A DNA stretch of 9,160 nt from Limisphaerales bacterium (GTDB lineage: Bacteria > Verrucomicrobiota > Verrucomicrobiae > Limisphaerales > UBA11358). This document shows positions 1 to 7,285 of the stretch, in pieces. Position numbers and translations under genes: made by a program. The stretch is from the NCBI GenBank assembly GCA_003152145.1, contig PLZL01000278.1, positions 8,643 to 17,802 on the forward strand, given 5' to 3'. Below the pieces are notes generated by a model. The model was not told where the DNA came from. It saw nothing but the letters and a program-made list of their open reading frames with translations, and ran no database searches. Every line of letters begins with the position of its first letter. Position 1 is the stretch's first letter.

Positions 1-2
1 CC

Positions 3-224
3 GTGCCAGTCGTGCTGGCGACCAATGCGGCCGCCGCGACGAACGCCGCGCCGGATTTGGTGGAACTGCGACGCGCCTTGGCGCGATGGCTTGTAAGAAA
101 TCGCCGCCCGCCCGCCAGCTTTGAAGATTTTGCCGCGACGGCAGGGGTGGTCATTCCGCCGCCGCCGCCGGGCAAAAAATATATCCTCACCAAAGATATG
201 CACATCCAACTGGTTGACCGCTGA
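3..224 (+). CDS. C-terminal part of a small unrecognised protein next to a prepilin gene (5' end outside window)
   Basis: The frame is open to the left edge and ends at TGA 222-224, leaving 73 visible residues; the GTG at 3 is simply the first codon in view, so the true start is probably upstream. An Ala/Asn-rich stretch (NAAAATNAA) comes first, then a basic, probably helical segment (ELRRALARWLVRNRRPPASF), then a Pro run (IPPPPPGKK) and the end MHIQLVDR. No catalytic motif or membrane segment is visible. The arrangement 'helix - NRRPP - F.DF - PPPPGKKY - I..V.R' resembles small proteins that I recall beside prepilin-like genes in Verrucomicrobia, which may be related to the secretion/pseudopilin apparatus. 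The prepilin gene starts 15 bases downstream, so the two are likely co-transcribed. No function is assigned. Confidence 0.6.
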   Translation: MPVVLATNAAAATNAAPDLVELRRALARWLVRNRRPPASFEDFAATAGVVIPPPPPGKKYILTKDMHIQLVDR

Positions 225-239
225 CCGGACCACTTGTCC

Positions 240-1232
240 ATGAAAAATTCCCGCCTGAATTCAAATCAAACCGCGCACAATGGCCGGGTCAACCGCGCGG
301 CAACGCCGTCTGGCTTCACCTTGATTGAACTGCTGGTAGTCATTGCCATCATCGCTATTTTGGCGGCGCTGCTGTTGCCTGCACTGGCAGCCGTCAAGGC
401 CAGGGGTTGGCGGACGCAGTGCGCGTCGAATATGCGCCAGCTCGGCATGGGCTTTCCCATGTTTGCCAATGACAATGACGATATGCTGCCACCGGCGGGC
501 TGGGCGTGTGGTCCTAACACAGCACCAAAGACTCAAATTGCCTGGGATTGTTACCTCGACCGATACATCGGCGGCCATGCGTCGTATGACGACATGAGCA
601 TCGGCGGAACTTTTGTTGGCACGGTCCCGAAAATCCTGGCATGTCCGGCGGATCAATACCCCAAAGTGAATTGGATCGGCGGCAGCAATCCTTGGTTTGC
701 GCTGAAGTCTTACGCCATGGTGGGGGTTGGCCCGAATCAGGGTGCGAATGCGGATTATCAACGCGATCCCAAATATGGACTGCCGAATTTGAATCTGCCC
801 GGAAAATTGAGCGTCGGCATATACTGGCAAGATCCTAGCTGGACTGAAAGTAGCGCCAACTGGTCCGCGCCAGGCTATAAATCATCCGTCGTAACCCACC
901 CGGCGTCAACCATCCTGCTGGCGGAAGAGACCAGCGGACAGCAAAGCGCGGGCAACATTTGGACGTGTATTTGCCTTGGCCCGCAGGCACCAACTGGCAC
1001 ATCAACTGCCAATACGCTCTTATATCAGACAGTATCCCCCCTGCCACCGCAACAGGATCCCTCTTCCGGCGACGGCGTAAATCAAAGCTCGCTTACATAT
1101 TTAGCGCAAAAGAACTGGTTCAATTATGTGTTCAACGACGGCCACGTCGAAGCTCTCCAGATTCGGGACACGATTGGAAGCGGAACCCTCACCGCTCCCC
1201 AAGGAATGTGGAGCATCGCGCACCCAAATTGA
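240..1232 (+). CDS. Prepilin-type N-terminal cleavage/methylation domain protein (type II secretion-like pseudopilin)
   Basis: This 330-residue protein has a class III (type IV prepilin) leader: a basic N-terminus, then G25|F26 followed by TLIE, with the conserved Glu at position 5 of the mature protein and an unbroken hydrophobic helix to about residue 50. Prepilin peptidase would cut after G25 and the helix would anchor it in the inner membrane. The mature part has features common in the expanded pseudopilin families of Verrucomicrobia and Planctomycetes: [12 protein letters not shown] after the helix, [13 protein letters not shown], and FNDGHVEAL close to the C-terminus. I chose ATG 240 over TTG 234; neither has a recognisable Shine-Dalgarno sequence. 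Such proteins are numerous in these genomes, and their individual roles (pseudopilus, surface or secretion-linked) are mostly unknown. Its place beside secreted polysaccharide-active proteins fits an export-related role, but that is inference. Confidence 0.9.
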   Translation: MKNSRLNSNQTAHNGRVNRAATPSGFTLIELLVVIAIIAILAALLLPALAAVKARGWRTQCASNMRQLGMGFPMFANDNDDMLPPAGWACGPNTAPKTQIAWDCYLDRYIGGHASYDDMSIGGTFVGTVPKILACPADQYPKVNWIGGSNPWFALKSYAMVGVGPNQGANADYQRDPKYGLPNLNLPGKLSVGIYWQDPSWTESSANWSAPGYKSSVVTHPASTILLAEETSGQQSAGNIWTCICLGPQAPTGTSTANTLLYQTVSPLPPQQDPSSGDGVNQSSLTYLAQKNWFNYVFNDGHVEALQIRDTIGSGTLTAPQGMWSIAHPN

Positions 1233-1457
1233 TTTTTTATCCTATGTCTAAAGCCACAGTTTGTTTCATGTCCCCTAAATTGGTGCATTATGATACATTT
1301 ATGTTAGAGTTCAGTAAATCCATCCGACAAATGTGCGATAAAGCATTGATCTCCAGCCATTGGCAGGCAACGCGCTCTGCTGCGGGCAACGCGATGATTC
1401 CTTTTCTCTCGTAAAACAAAACCGGATCAAGTTCTCACAATAACCCCCCCAAGTAAT

Positions 1458-2876
1458 ATGAAAATAAAAATAAAAATGCAGCGTTGGATTCCTTCACTGG
1501 CAGCCGCCCTGACGCTGGCCGGCTCCGCCAGCTTGTGCCAGGCCCAATCGCCGATCATACTTAGCAATGACACCAGTCAGTCGCCCGCCTTTTATGACGG
1601 AGGACCTGCTGGTTATGCAACCTATACTTGGCAGGCAACCGGCGGCCCCAACGGCGGCGGCTGTATCAAGGGGGTGATTGCTGGCGGCACGACCAACGAG
1701 TTTGACCCGGCCTTTAACGTGTCTTTCACTCCACGCCAGTATTTGCAAGTCACCGTTCAAATGATGGTTGATTCCGGCTCCGGCACAACCGGCACCGGCG
1801 GCTCCGGCGGCTACGGTAATAAGCAATTGGCTTTTCGCGATGCCAGCTACAGTTGGACCAGCGCCGGGTATGGCACCATTTATCCGCCGGCGGCCAATTC
1901 GTGGGTGACCTATACGTTTTCCGTTCCCGGCATGACGAATAACGTGGCGCATCTTCAACTCCAGTTGCAGGGCGGAACCTATTCCGGCCCGGTAACAATT
2001 TATATTGGCAATGTGACCGTTGTGCCGGTGCCCAACCCGGCGGTGCTGTCGTGCTTTACCAACAGCGGCAGCGTGAACTGGCAAAACAATGGCATGGCCG
2101 CCACTTGGGACAGCACCCAGGACGCGCCCTATTACAATCCGGTGACCGGTGCTGGGCCGACCAGCATCACTCCGGCCGGTTCAGTGGAGTTTCAACCCAC
2201 CACAGGCAGCTATCAGGGTGGGCAGCTTAACATGGGTTTTAATCCTTCCCTGTTCCAATCGGTTGGATTTGATGTCTATTATGATGGCGTTACCCCGAGC
2301 ACGACAAATACATATGGCGGCTTCCAGATGTTTGTAGCCAATGGTTCCTCACCTTATAATTGGGTTTGGATCGGAGCCGTCTCATTTAATGCGGGTATGA
2401 TTGGAAAATGGACTCACTATGACTGGCCTTGTGCAGCCTCCGGCGTCAACAACGCCGCAGGGTTTGCGATTCAATCCACTCCGGGGAACACTGGGAGCCC
2501 TGCCGGGGCGAATCCCTTCACTTTTCACATTGACAACATTCAGGTTTGGAATCCTGTGACGCATGCGAAAATTATCGGCTTGACGCCAGGCACTCCGGGT
2601 GGCGTGCAAATGACTTTGGATGGGGATGGAACGAGCAATCCAAACGATCAGGAGGGTATCACCTCGCCATCCACCAACAATTCAGTTGCAGACTGTTTCT
2701 GGATCGGGCAGACCCCGGCGACCTATTCTTTCACCCTCACTAACTTTCCCGCGCCGGCATCATCTTTCAGCAGCACACCCACCGCTCCTGCATCCGCAGG
2801 TGCAGGATTTGACGCCCACGTTTACCTGTGCAATGGCGAACTCAATCACCGCCTTTTCAAGCGCCTTTGCCTATAA
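1458..2876 (+). CDS. Secreted beta-sandwich (carbohydrate-binding-like) protein, 5' part, cut by a frameshift
   Basis: The start codes for a Sec signal peptide: basic MKIKIKMQRW, hydrophobic core PSLAAALTLAGSA, and a likely cut after CQA near residue 29. A later in-frame ATG (1476) would also leave a working signal peptide. Two successive Gly/Asn/Thr-rich modules follow, at about residues 32-190 and 198-365. They end in similar strands (IYIGNVTVV and FHIDNIQVW), which is typical of galactose-binding-like or CBM4/CBM27-like beta-sandwiches. A linker (LTPGTPGGVQMTLDGDGTSN) leads into a third domain beginning near residue 400 (ADCFWIGQ..TYSFTLTNF..). The frame is sound to about residue 460 (FDAHVYLCNG); the last 12 residues (ELNHRLFKRLCL) are out of character, and the expected continuation lies in the next frame from about 2839. 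No catalytic motif was recognised. It may be a polysaccharide-binding protein or an undescribed enzyme. Confidence 0.75.
   Translation: MKIKIKMQRWIPSLAAALTLAGSASLCQAQSPIILSNDTSQSPAFYDGGPAGYATYTWQATGGPNGGGCIKGVIAGGTTNEFDPAFNVSFTPRQYLQVTVQMMVDSGSGTTGTGGSGGYGNKQLAFRDASYSWTSAGYGTIYPPAANSWVTYTFSVPGMTNNVAHLQLQLQGGTYSGPVTIYIGNVTVVPVPNPAVLSCFTNSGSVNWQNNGMAATWDSTQDAPYYNPVTGAGPTSITPAGSVEFQPTTGSYQGGQLNMGFNPSLFQSVGFDVYYDGVTPSTTNTYGGFQMFVANGSSPYNWVWIGAVSFNAGMIGKWTHYDWPCAASGVNNAAGFAIQSTPGNTGSPAGANPFTFHIDNIQVWNPVTHAKIIGLTPGTPGGVQMTLDGDGTSNPNDQEGITSPSTNNSVADCFWIGQTPATYSFTLTNFPAPASSFSSTPTAPASAGAGFDAHVYLCNGELNHRLFKRLCL
2831..2845 (+). other. Probable +1 frameshift site in the split secreted protein
   Basis: The 1458 frame reads sensibly to FDAHVYLCNG (Gly codon 2835-2837), then loses its composition and stops at 2876. 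The frame one base further on turns sensible at NSITAF (from 2839). Restoring one frame needs one base fewer or two more in this interval. There is no homopolymer here and no obvious slippery codon followed by a rare codon or stop, so a real inactivating mutation or a sequencing/assembly error is more likely than programmed frameshifting. Confidence 0.7.
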
Positions 2877-3648
2877 TCAAACCTATAGCGGGGCTCCTTA
2901 CAACATGTTGGACTATCTCGGCATGCGTGTTCAAAACGCAGCCATAACGAACGCGGTGACTTACATTACCAACAATTCAGTAATCACTACTAATAATAGT
3001 TATAGTCTCGGCCACGGAGTGGTTGCCATTCTTGAATGGAAGACCAATTCGCCGAACGCCAATGCGACAAACATAATTCGGTTTAACTTCCCCAGCATGG
3101 CGAGCGCCAATGGAACCTGGTCGTTAAACTTCAGTGACAATACGCACGGCAGCATCGTGGCGGCGGACGGTTCCGTGAACAGTTTCACACTGCCGGACTT
3201 TTTCAACGACCCGAATTATACGGGCAACTTTACCCCGACCACTTCGATGGTTCAGTTTGGTGTCTATAAGAATGGCAATACAAATAATAATAGCTTGAGT
3301 GCCACCTTCACCCAGGTTTTGGTGACCAATAATGTGAGTGGTGTCGTCTACAATGACAGTTTCAGCGGCCCCGGGCTGGCCGCCAATTACGCCTGGCAAG
3401 TTGCTGAATACTACATGGATGCCGCCAATCGGGCGATCTGGCAGCCGAATGGCACCGCCTATTGGATTATGTGGAATACGACAGCGGGCGGTTGGGGCGT
3501 GCAATCCTCCAGCAATTTGTTGAGCAGTTGGAGCAATGCGGGGGTGACTTACACCTATGTTGACGGCACCGGAACCAACACCCTCGGCGCCATTCCCGCC
3601 GCCAGCCTGCCCGCTGGCAATGCAGGTTTCTTCCAGTTGTCAAAATAA
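2833..3648 (+). CDS. Secreted beta-sandwich protein, 3' part, downstream of the frameshift
   Basis: This frame continues the protein begun at 1458 and is offset by +1. It opens with NSITAFSSAFAYNQTYSGAP, and the ATG at 2833 is the nearest formal start. The frame is open from 2620, but the peptide over 2620-2830 is rich in Arg, Pro and His and looks like out-of-frame translation, so I do not count it. There is no signal peptide of its own, which supports its being a broken-off C-terminal half. About residues 62-165 form a beta-rich domain (VVAILEWKTN, IIRFNFPSMASANGTWSLNF, then TLPDFFNDPNYTGNFTP) and about 175-200 another segment (YNDSFSGPGLAANYAWQVAE). The last roughly 50 residues (WGVQSSSNLLSSWSNAG ... 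AGFFQLSK) match the kind of C-terminal module also seen at the end of the GH-A enzyme at 3736. Joined to the 5' part, the whole would be about 730 residues. The gene ends 24 bases before a strong terminator hairpin. Confidence 0.7.
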   Translation: MANSITAFSSAFAYNQTYSGAPYNMLDYLGMRVQNAAITNAVTYITNNSVITTNNSYSLGHGVVAILEWKTNSPNANATNIIRFNFPSMASANGTWSLNFSDNTHGSIVAADGSVNSFTLPDFFNDPNYTGNFTPTTSMVQFGVYKNGNTNNNSLSATFTQVLVTNNVSGVVYNDSFSGPGLAANYAWQVAEYYMDAANRAIWQPNGTAYWIMWNTTAGGWGVQSSSNLLSSWSNAGVTYTYVDGTGTNTLGAIPAASLPAGNAGFFQLSK

Positions 3649-3715
3649 CCGGACAAGTCTGAACGGCTCATCAAGGGCACCGATATTTAAGGTCGGTGCC
3701 CTTTTATTTGTCCGG
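3649..3715. repeat. Outer inverted repeat around the terminator (CCGGACAA / TTGTCCGG)
   Basis: CCGGACAA at 3649-3656 is exactly complementary to TTGTCCGG at 3708-3715, placing a second 8-bp stem outside the terminator hairpin with unpaired spacers of 16 and 4 bases. The left arm begins on the base right after the stop codon. It may extend the RNA fold, stabilise the 3' end of the message, or be chance; the sequence alone does not decide. Confidence 0.6.
3673..3705 (+). terminator. Intrinsic (Rho-independent) terminator
   Basis: A perfect 11-bp stem, AAGGGCACCGA (3673-3683) with TCGGTGCCCTT (3693-3703), encloses a 9-base loop (TATTTAAGG), and a T-rich tail (TTTTATTT, 3702-3709) follows. It lies 24 bases after the stop of the 1458-3648 protein. 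The left flank has no A tract, so it should act mainly on the plus strand. It separates the beta-sandwich gene from the glycosidase gene at 3736. Confidence 0.9.
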
Positions 3716-3723
3716 TATTCGAT

Positions 3724-3729
3724 TATAAT
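3724..3729 (+). promoter_or_regulatory. Candidate -10 promoter element (TATAAT) for the GH-A gene
   Basis: An exact TATAAT sits six bases before the ATG at 3736, just behind a strong terminator, so the downstream gene needs its own promoter somewhere in this short gap. Initiation from this element would fall at or next to the ATG and give a leaderless or nearly leaderless message, in keeping with the missing Shine-Dalgarno sequence. No good -35 box lies at 16-18 bases (that stretch is the terminator tail, CTTTTAT), so the call is tentative. Confidence 0.4.
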
Positions 3730-3735
3730 CCAATC

Positions 3736-5880
3736 ATGAGATTTTTTTGCCGCCCGGGAGAATGGTTGTCTGTCTTCGTGTGTTGCTTGTCGGTCGTGGG
3801 ATTGCACGCCCAGACCAATTTCTCCATCTACTCTGACCAGTTGAACAACGGCTTCCAGAACTGGAGCTGGGGCGCGAATAATTTCAGCAGCACGTCGCCG
3901 GTTCATTCAGGCACCTATGCCATCAGCTTCGGCGGCACGAATTGGCAGGGCATCTCGTTCTGGCACCCGGATTTTAATCCCGCGCCTTATACGAACCTGA
4001 CGTTCTGGGCGAACGGCGGTGCCACCGGCGGGCAGGTTGTTCGAGTGTTTCTTCAGTTTGGTGCGAGCAGCGGGACAAACTATGAGCTGCCCCCGCTGCC
4101 CACGAACAACTGGCAGCAATTCAATCTTCCGTTCAGCACGCTCGGGGTCGCAGGCGTCACCAATCTCAACCGGCTGAATTTTCAACTGACTGCTTTCGGC
4201 GCGACCAACACATTTTCCCTGGACGACGTGAACCTTGCGGCCACCACGCCGTCGCCCATTCACATCAGCGTCAACGCCAGCCAGACGCTCCGCGCCGCCG
4301 ACGCGCGCTGGTTTGGCTTGAACACCGCCGTCTGGGACGGTTATTTCGACACCACTTACACTGCCAACGCCTTGAGCGAACTCGGCACGCTCATCCTGCG
4401 TTTTCCCGGCGGCTCGCTCTCGGATGAATATCATTGGGCGACCGGCAAATCGCTCAACAACACCTGGGCGTGGGGCACTGCTTTCAACAACTTCGTCCAC
4501 ATCGCCACCAACGCGGGCGTGCAGGCGATGATCACGGTCAATTACGGCACCGGCACCAGCAATGAAGCCGCCGCGTGGGTGCGCTCGGCCAACGTCACAA
4601 ACCATCTTGGCTACAAATATTGGGAAATCGGCAACGAATGCTACGGCACCTGGGAAACCGACTCCAACCACCTGCCGCACGACCCCTACACCTATGCCAA
4701 TCTGGCCAAAAACTACATCGCGCTGATGAAGCAGGCGGATACCAACATTCATATCGGCGTGGTGGCCGTGCCCGGCGAAAACAACGCCTCCAACAACGCC
4801 ACGCATTTTGCCGTCAACCCGCGCACCGGCACGACCAACTACGGTTGGACGCCGATCTTGCTGTCCACATTGAAATCGCTCGGCGTCACGCCGGATTTTC
4901 TCATTCACCATGTTTATCCCGAATGGACGGATCCGAACAATCCTGCCGCGTCGCCGGACAACGACGCACAACTGCTGGCTTCCACCGGCAACTGGGCCGG
5001 GGATGCGGCCGACCTGCGGCAACAAATCACAGATTACTTTGGCCCGGCGGGAACAAACATCGAGTTGCTTTGCACTGAAAACAACAGTGATGCCGGCGCG
5101 CAAGGCAAACAATCCACCAGCATCGTCAACGGCCTTTACCTCGCCGACAGCCTGGCGCAGTTGATGAAGACGGAATTCAATGGCTTTATCTGGTGGGATT
5201 TTCGCAACGGCACCGACACCGGCGGCTACTTTGGTTCCAATGTTTACGGCTGGCGCACCTATGGCGACCTAGGCGTCATCAACGGCCTGAACACGCGCCA
5301 TCCGGTTTTTTACACCTTCAAGCTCATGCAATTTTTCGCGCGCCCCGGCGACACCGTGCTGAATTCTACAAGCGATTATTTTTTGCTCTCAAGTTATGCC
5401 GCGCGCAAAGCGGACGGCGCCCTCGCCCTCGTCGTCATCAACAAGGACAGCACCGCGAATCTGGCCGCGCAGATCACGCTCACCAACTTTTTCCCGTGGT
5501 CATCGGCCACGGTGCGTTCCTTCGGCATCGCGCAGGACGAAGCCACGCGCACCAATTCCATCATTCCCGGGGCGCAGGACATCGCCACCAACTTCTTTGC
5601 CAGTGCCAGCACCAACTTCACGACCACGTTCCCGCCGTATTCACTGACGCTCTTCACCTTCGCGCCCGCCGCGCCCAAGGTTCAGACCATCGCCGCAACC
5701 GGCGGCCAATTCATCTTCCAACTGCAAGGCCAGACCGGCGTGCCGTATCAAATCCAGATCTCGACGAATCTGGTTTCGTGGAATTCCAACGCTACCGTCA
5801 CCCTTTCAGGCGCGACGTGGAACGTGACCAATAACATTTCTGCCGGCGTAAAATTCTGGCGGGCAGTCTGGCTGCCGTGA
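3736..5880 (+). CDS. Secreted clan GH-A glycoside hydrolase, alpha-L-arabinofuranosidase-like (GH51-type), with N-terminal CBM-like domain
   Basis: This 714-residue protein begins with a signal peptide (hydrophobic LSVFVCCLSVVGLHA, likely cut after residue 25). Residues about 28-168 form a carbohydrate-binding-like beta-sandwich ending FSLDDVNL. The catalytic (beta/alpha)8 barrel spans about 175-535: RFPGGSLSDEYHW (222-234), the acid/base motif YWEIGNECYG with Glu301, HHVYPEW (391-397), and the likely nucleophile Glu448 in LLCTENN, then WWDFRNG (486-492). A C-terminal beta-sandwich (about 540-645) and a terminal module (about 650-714, YQIQISTNLVSW ... FWRAVWLP) complete it. The Asn-Glu pair and later Glu are the retaining clan GH-A arrangement, so it should release sugars, probably arabinofuranose, from extracellular or periplasmic polysaccharide. 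The exact family is uncertain; GH39, GH44 or GH79-like are alternatives. The only good start is ATG 3736, and the nearby TTG would leave no basic residues before the hydrophobic core. It is followed 77 bases later by the SGNH gene. Confidence 0.85.
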   Translation: MRFFCRPGEWLSVFVCCLSVVGLHAQTNFSIYSDQLNNGFQNWSWGANNFSSTSPVHSGTYAISFGGTNWQGISFWHPDFNPAPYTNLTFWANGGATGGQVVRVFLQFGASSGTNYELPPLPTNNWQQFNLPFSTLGVAGVTNLNRLNFQLTAFGATNTFSLDDVNLAATTPSPIHISVNASQTLRAADARWFGLNTAVWDGYFDTTYTANALSELGTLILRFPGGSLSDEYHWATGKSLNNTWAWGTAFNNFVHIATNAGVQAMITVNYGTGTSNEAAAWVRSANVTNHLGYKYWEIGNECYGTWETDSNHLPHDPYTYANLAKNYIALMKQADTNIHIGVVAVPGENNASNNATHFAVNPRTGTTNYGWTPILLSTLKSLGVTPDFLIHHVYPEWTDPNNPAASPDNDAQLLASTGNWAGDAADLRQQITDYFGPAGTNIELLCTENNSDAGAQGKQSTSIVNGLYLADSLAQLMKTEFNGFIWWDFRNGTDTGGYFGSNVYGWRTYGDLGVINGLNTRHPVFYTFKLMQFFARPGDTVLNSTSDYFLLSSYAARKADGALALVVINKDSTANLAAQITLTNFFPWSSATVRSFGIAQDEATRTNSIIPGAQDIATNFFASASTNFTTTFPPYSLTLFTFAPAAPKVQTIAATGGQFIFQLQGQTGVPYQIQISTNLVSWNSNATVTLSGATWNVTNNISAGVKFWRAVWLP

Positions 5881-5957
5881 ACCGCGTGCGACCACGATAA
5901 GCAGAGGACGACTTGCAGCTTGACGTCCGTTCCTGCTGTAATTCAGATTGATCACTC

Positions 5958-7283
5958 ATGAACCTTGCGTTTCCGAAATTTCAGCGTGTCGGTTTGCTGG
6001 CCGCCGTTTTTGCTGTGTTCTGTGCGGCGAACCTGCCCGCCGCTGATTTCGAGCCGAAGCCGGGCGATGCGTCTTTCGCGAAGTTTGAGCCGGTGAAGGC
6101 GCCGGCCCTCACCGGTTTGCTGCTCCAACCCGGCGACCGGCTTGCCATCATCGGTGACTCCATCACCGAGCAGAAGATGTATTCGCGCATCATCGAGACC
6201 TATCTCACCGTCTGCGTGCCGGACTTGAAAATCACCGCGCGCCAGTTTGGCTGGAGCGGCGAGACCGCCGAAGGCTTTTTGCATCGCATGACGAATGATT
6301 GCCTGCGCTTCCAGCCGACCATCGCCACGCTGTGCTACGGCATGAACGATCATTGTTACGGTGCTTATACCGAAGCTCATGGCCTGTGGTATAGCAATAA
6401 CTACACGGCCGTTGCGTCTTCGTTGAAGGCATCTGGTGACCGGGTCGTGCTTGGTTCGCCCGGCTGCGTCGGCAAAGTTCCGCCTTGGGCACCCGACACC
6501 AACGTTCCTGTGGAGATATTGAATCTGAACCTATGCCAATTGCGCAATATGGACATTGAAATCGCCGCGCAGGAAAAAATTAAATTTGCCGATGTGTTCT
6601 GGCTAATGTTTACGGCCGGTTTCACCGCGCATCAGAAATACGGCGCGGACTACGCCGTGTCCGGCAAAGATGGCGTGCATCCCGACTGGGCCGGGCACGT
6701 CATCATGGCCTACGCCTTTTTGAAAGCGATGGGACTCGACGGGAACCTCGGCACGTTCACGGTGGATCTCGGCTCCGGCAAAGCCACCGCAAGCTCCGCT
6801 CACACGGTGGACAGCTTCACCAACAACACGCTGACCATCACCAGCGGTCGTTATCCATTCTGCGCAACCGGGGCTTTGGACAAGGATAATTCCATCCGCT
6901 CCGGCATGACGCTCGTGCCGTTTAACGCCGAATTAAACCGGTTAAAATTGATGGTCACCGGCGGCACGGCGCAAAATTATGCCGTAACTTGGGGCGATGA
7001 AACACGTGACTATTCCGCTGCGCAACTCGCCGCCGGCGTGAATCTCGCGGAGGATTTTGCGGTGAATCCGTTTTCTGCCGCATTCGCCAAAGTGGATGCC
7101 GCCGTCGCCGCAAAACAAAAATACGAGACGCGGCAGATCAAGGAACTTTTCCACGGACCGGAAGGCCAGGCTGACGCCGATGCCACCGCGGCCTTGACCG
7201 AGAAAGCCCGCCAACCGCTGGCCGATGCCATCGCCACGGCTTTCGTGCCGGTGACACACTCAATCCAGATTCAGCCGAAATGA
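5958..7283 (+). CDS. Secreted SGNH/GDSL-family hydrolase (esterase-like)
   Basis: This 441-residue protein has a signal peptide (MNLAFPKFQR, then VGLLAAVFAVFCAANLPAA, cut near residue 29). The four SGNH blocks are all present in order: block I IIGDSIT with nucleophile Ser68, block II FGWSGETAEGF with Gly101, block III CYGMND with Asn130, and block V DGVHPDWAGH with catalytic Asp238 and His241. The enzyme should therefore be active, most likely removing acetyl or other ester groups from polysaccharides, although the substrate cannot be read from the motifs. About residues 260-440 form an extra C-terminal region beginning LGTFTVDLGSGKATASS and ending in a charged, probably helical segment, as found in larger SGNH proteins of Verrucomicrobia and Planctomycetes. 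It shares the strand with the GH-A gene and no terminator lies in the 77-base gap, so they probably form one operon. A weak promoter-like pair (TTGCAG 5913-5918, TGTAAT 5937-5942, spacing 18) also precedes it. No Shine-Dalgarno sequence is visible. Confidence 0.9.
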   Translation: MNLAFPKFQRVGLLAAVFAVFCAANLPAADFEPKPGDASFAKFEPVKAPALTGLLLQPGDRLAIIGDSITEQKMYSRIIETYLTVCVPDLKITARQFGWSGETAEGFLHRMTNDCLRFQPTIATLCYGMNDHCYGAYTEAHGLWYSNNYTAVASSLKASGDRVVLGSPGCVGKVPPWAPDTNVPVEILNLNLCQLRNMDIEIAAQEKIKFADVFWLMFTAGFTAHQKYGADYAVSGKDGVHPDWAGHVIMAYAFLKAMGLDGNLGTFTVDLGSGKATASSAHTVDSFTNNTLTITSGRYPFCATGALDKDNSIRSGMTLVPFNAELNRLKLMVTGGTAQNYAVTWGDETRDYSAAQLAAGVNLAEDFAVNPFSAAFAKVDAAVAAKQKYETRQIKELFHGPEGQADADATAALTEKARQPLADAIATAFVPVTHSIQIQPK

Positions 7284-7285
7284 TT

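Noticed and set aside
1261..1294. Possible promoter before 1458 (TATGAT at 1289-1294)
   Set aside because: No adequate -35 element at 16-18 bases and a leader of about 160 bases would result; too weak to list.
959..1414. Plus-strand frame of 151 residues running past the prepilin stop
   Set aside because: Its first half overlaps the prepilin gene in another frame, and it has no family features. The stretch 1233-1457 therefore holds no supported gene.
2620..2832. In-frame extension upstream of the 3' half of the split protein
   Set aside because: Peptide is Arg/Pro/His-rich, whereas the other frame over the same bases fits the secreted protein.
3907..5112. Long minus-strand frame (401 residues) opposite the GH-A gene
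   Set aside because: Antisense shadow of a GC-rich gene: the plus-strand frame has signal peptide and catalytic motifs, while this one is Arg/Gly/Val-rich without recognisable domain features.
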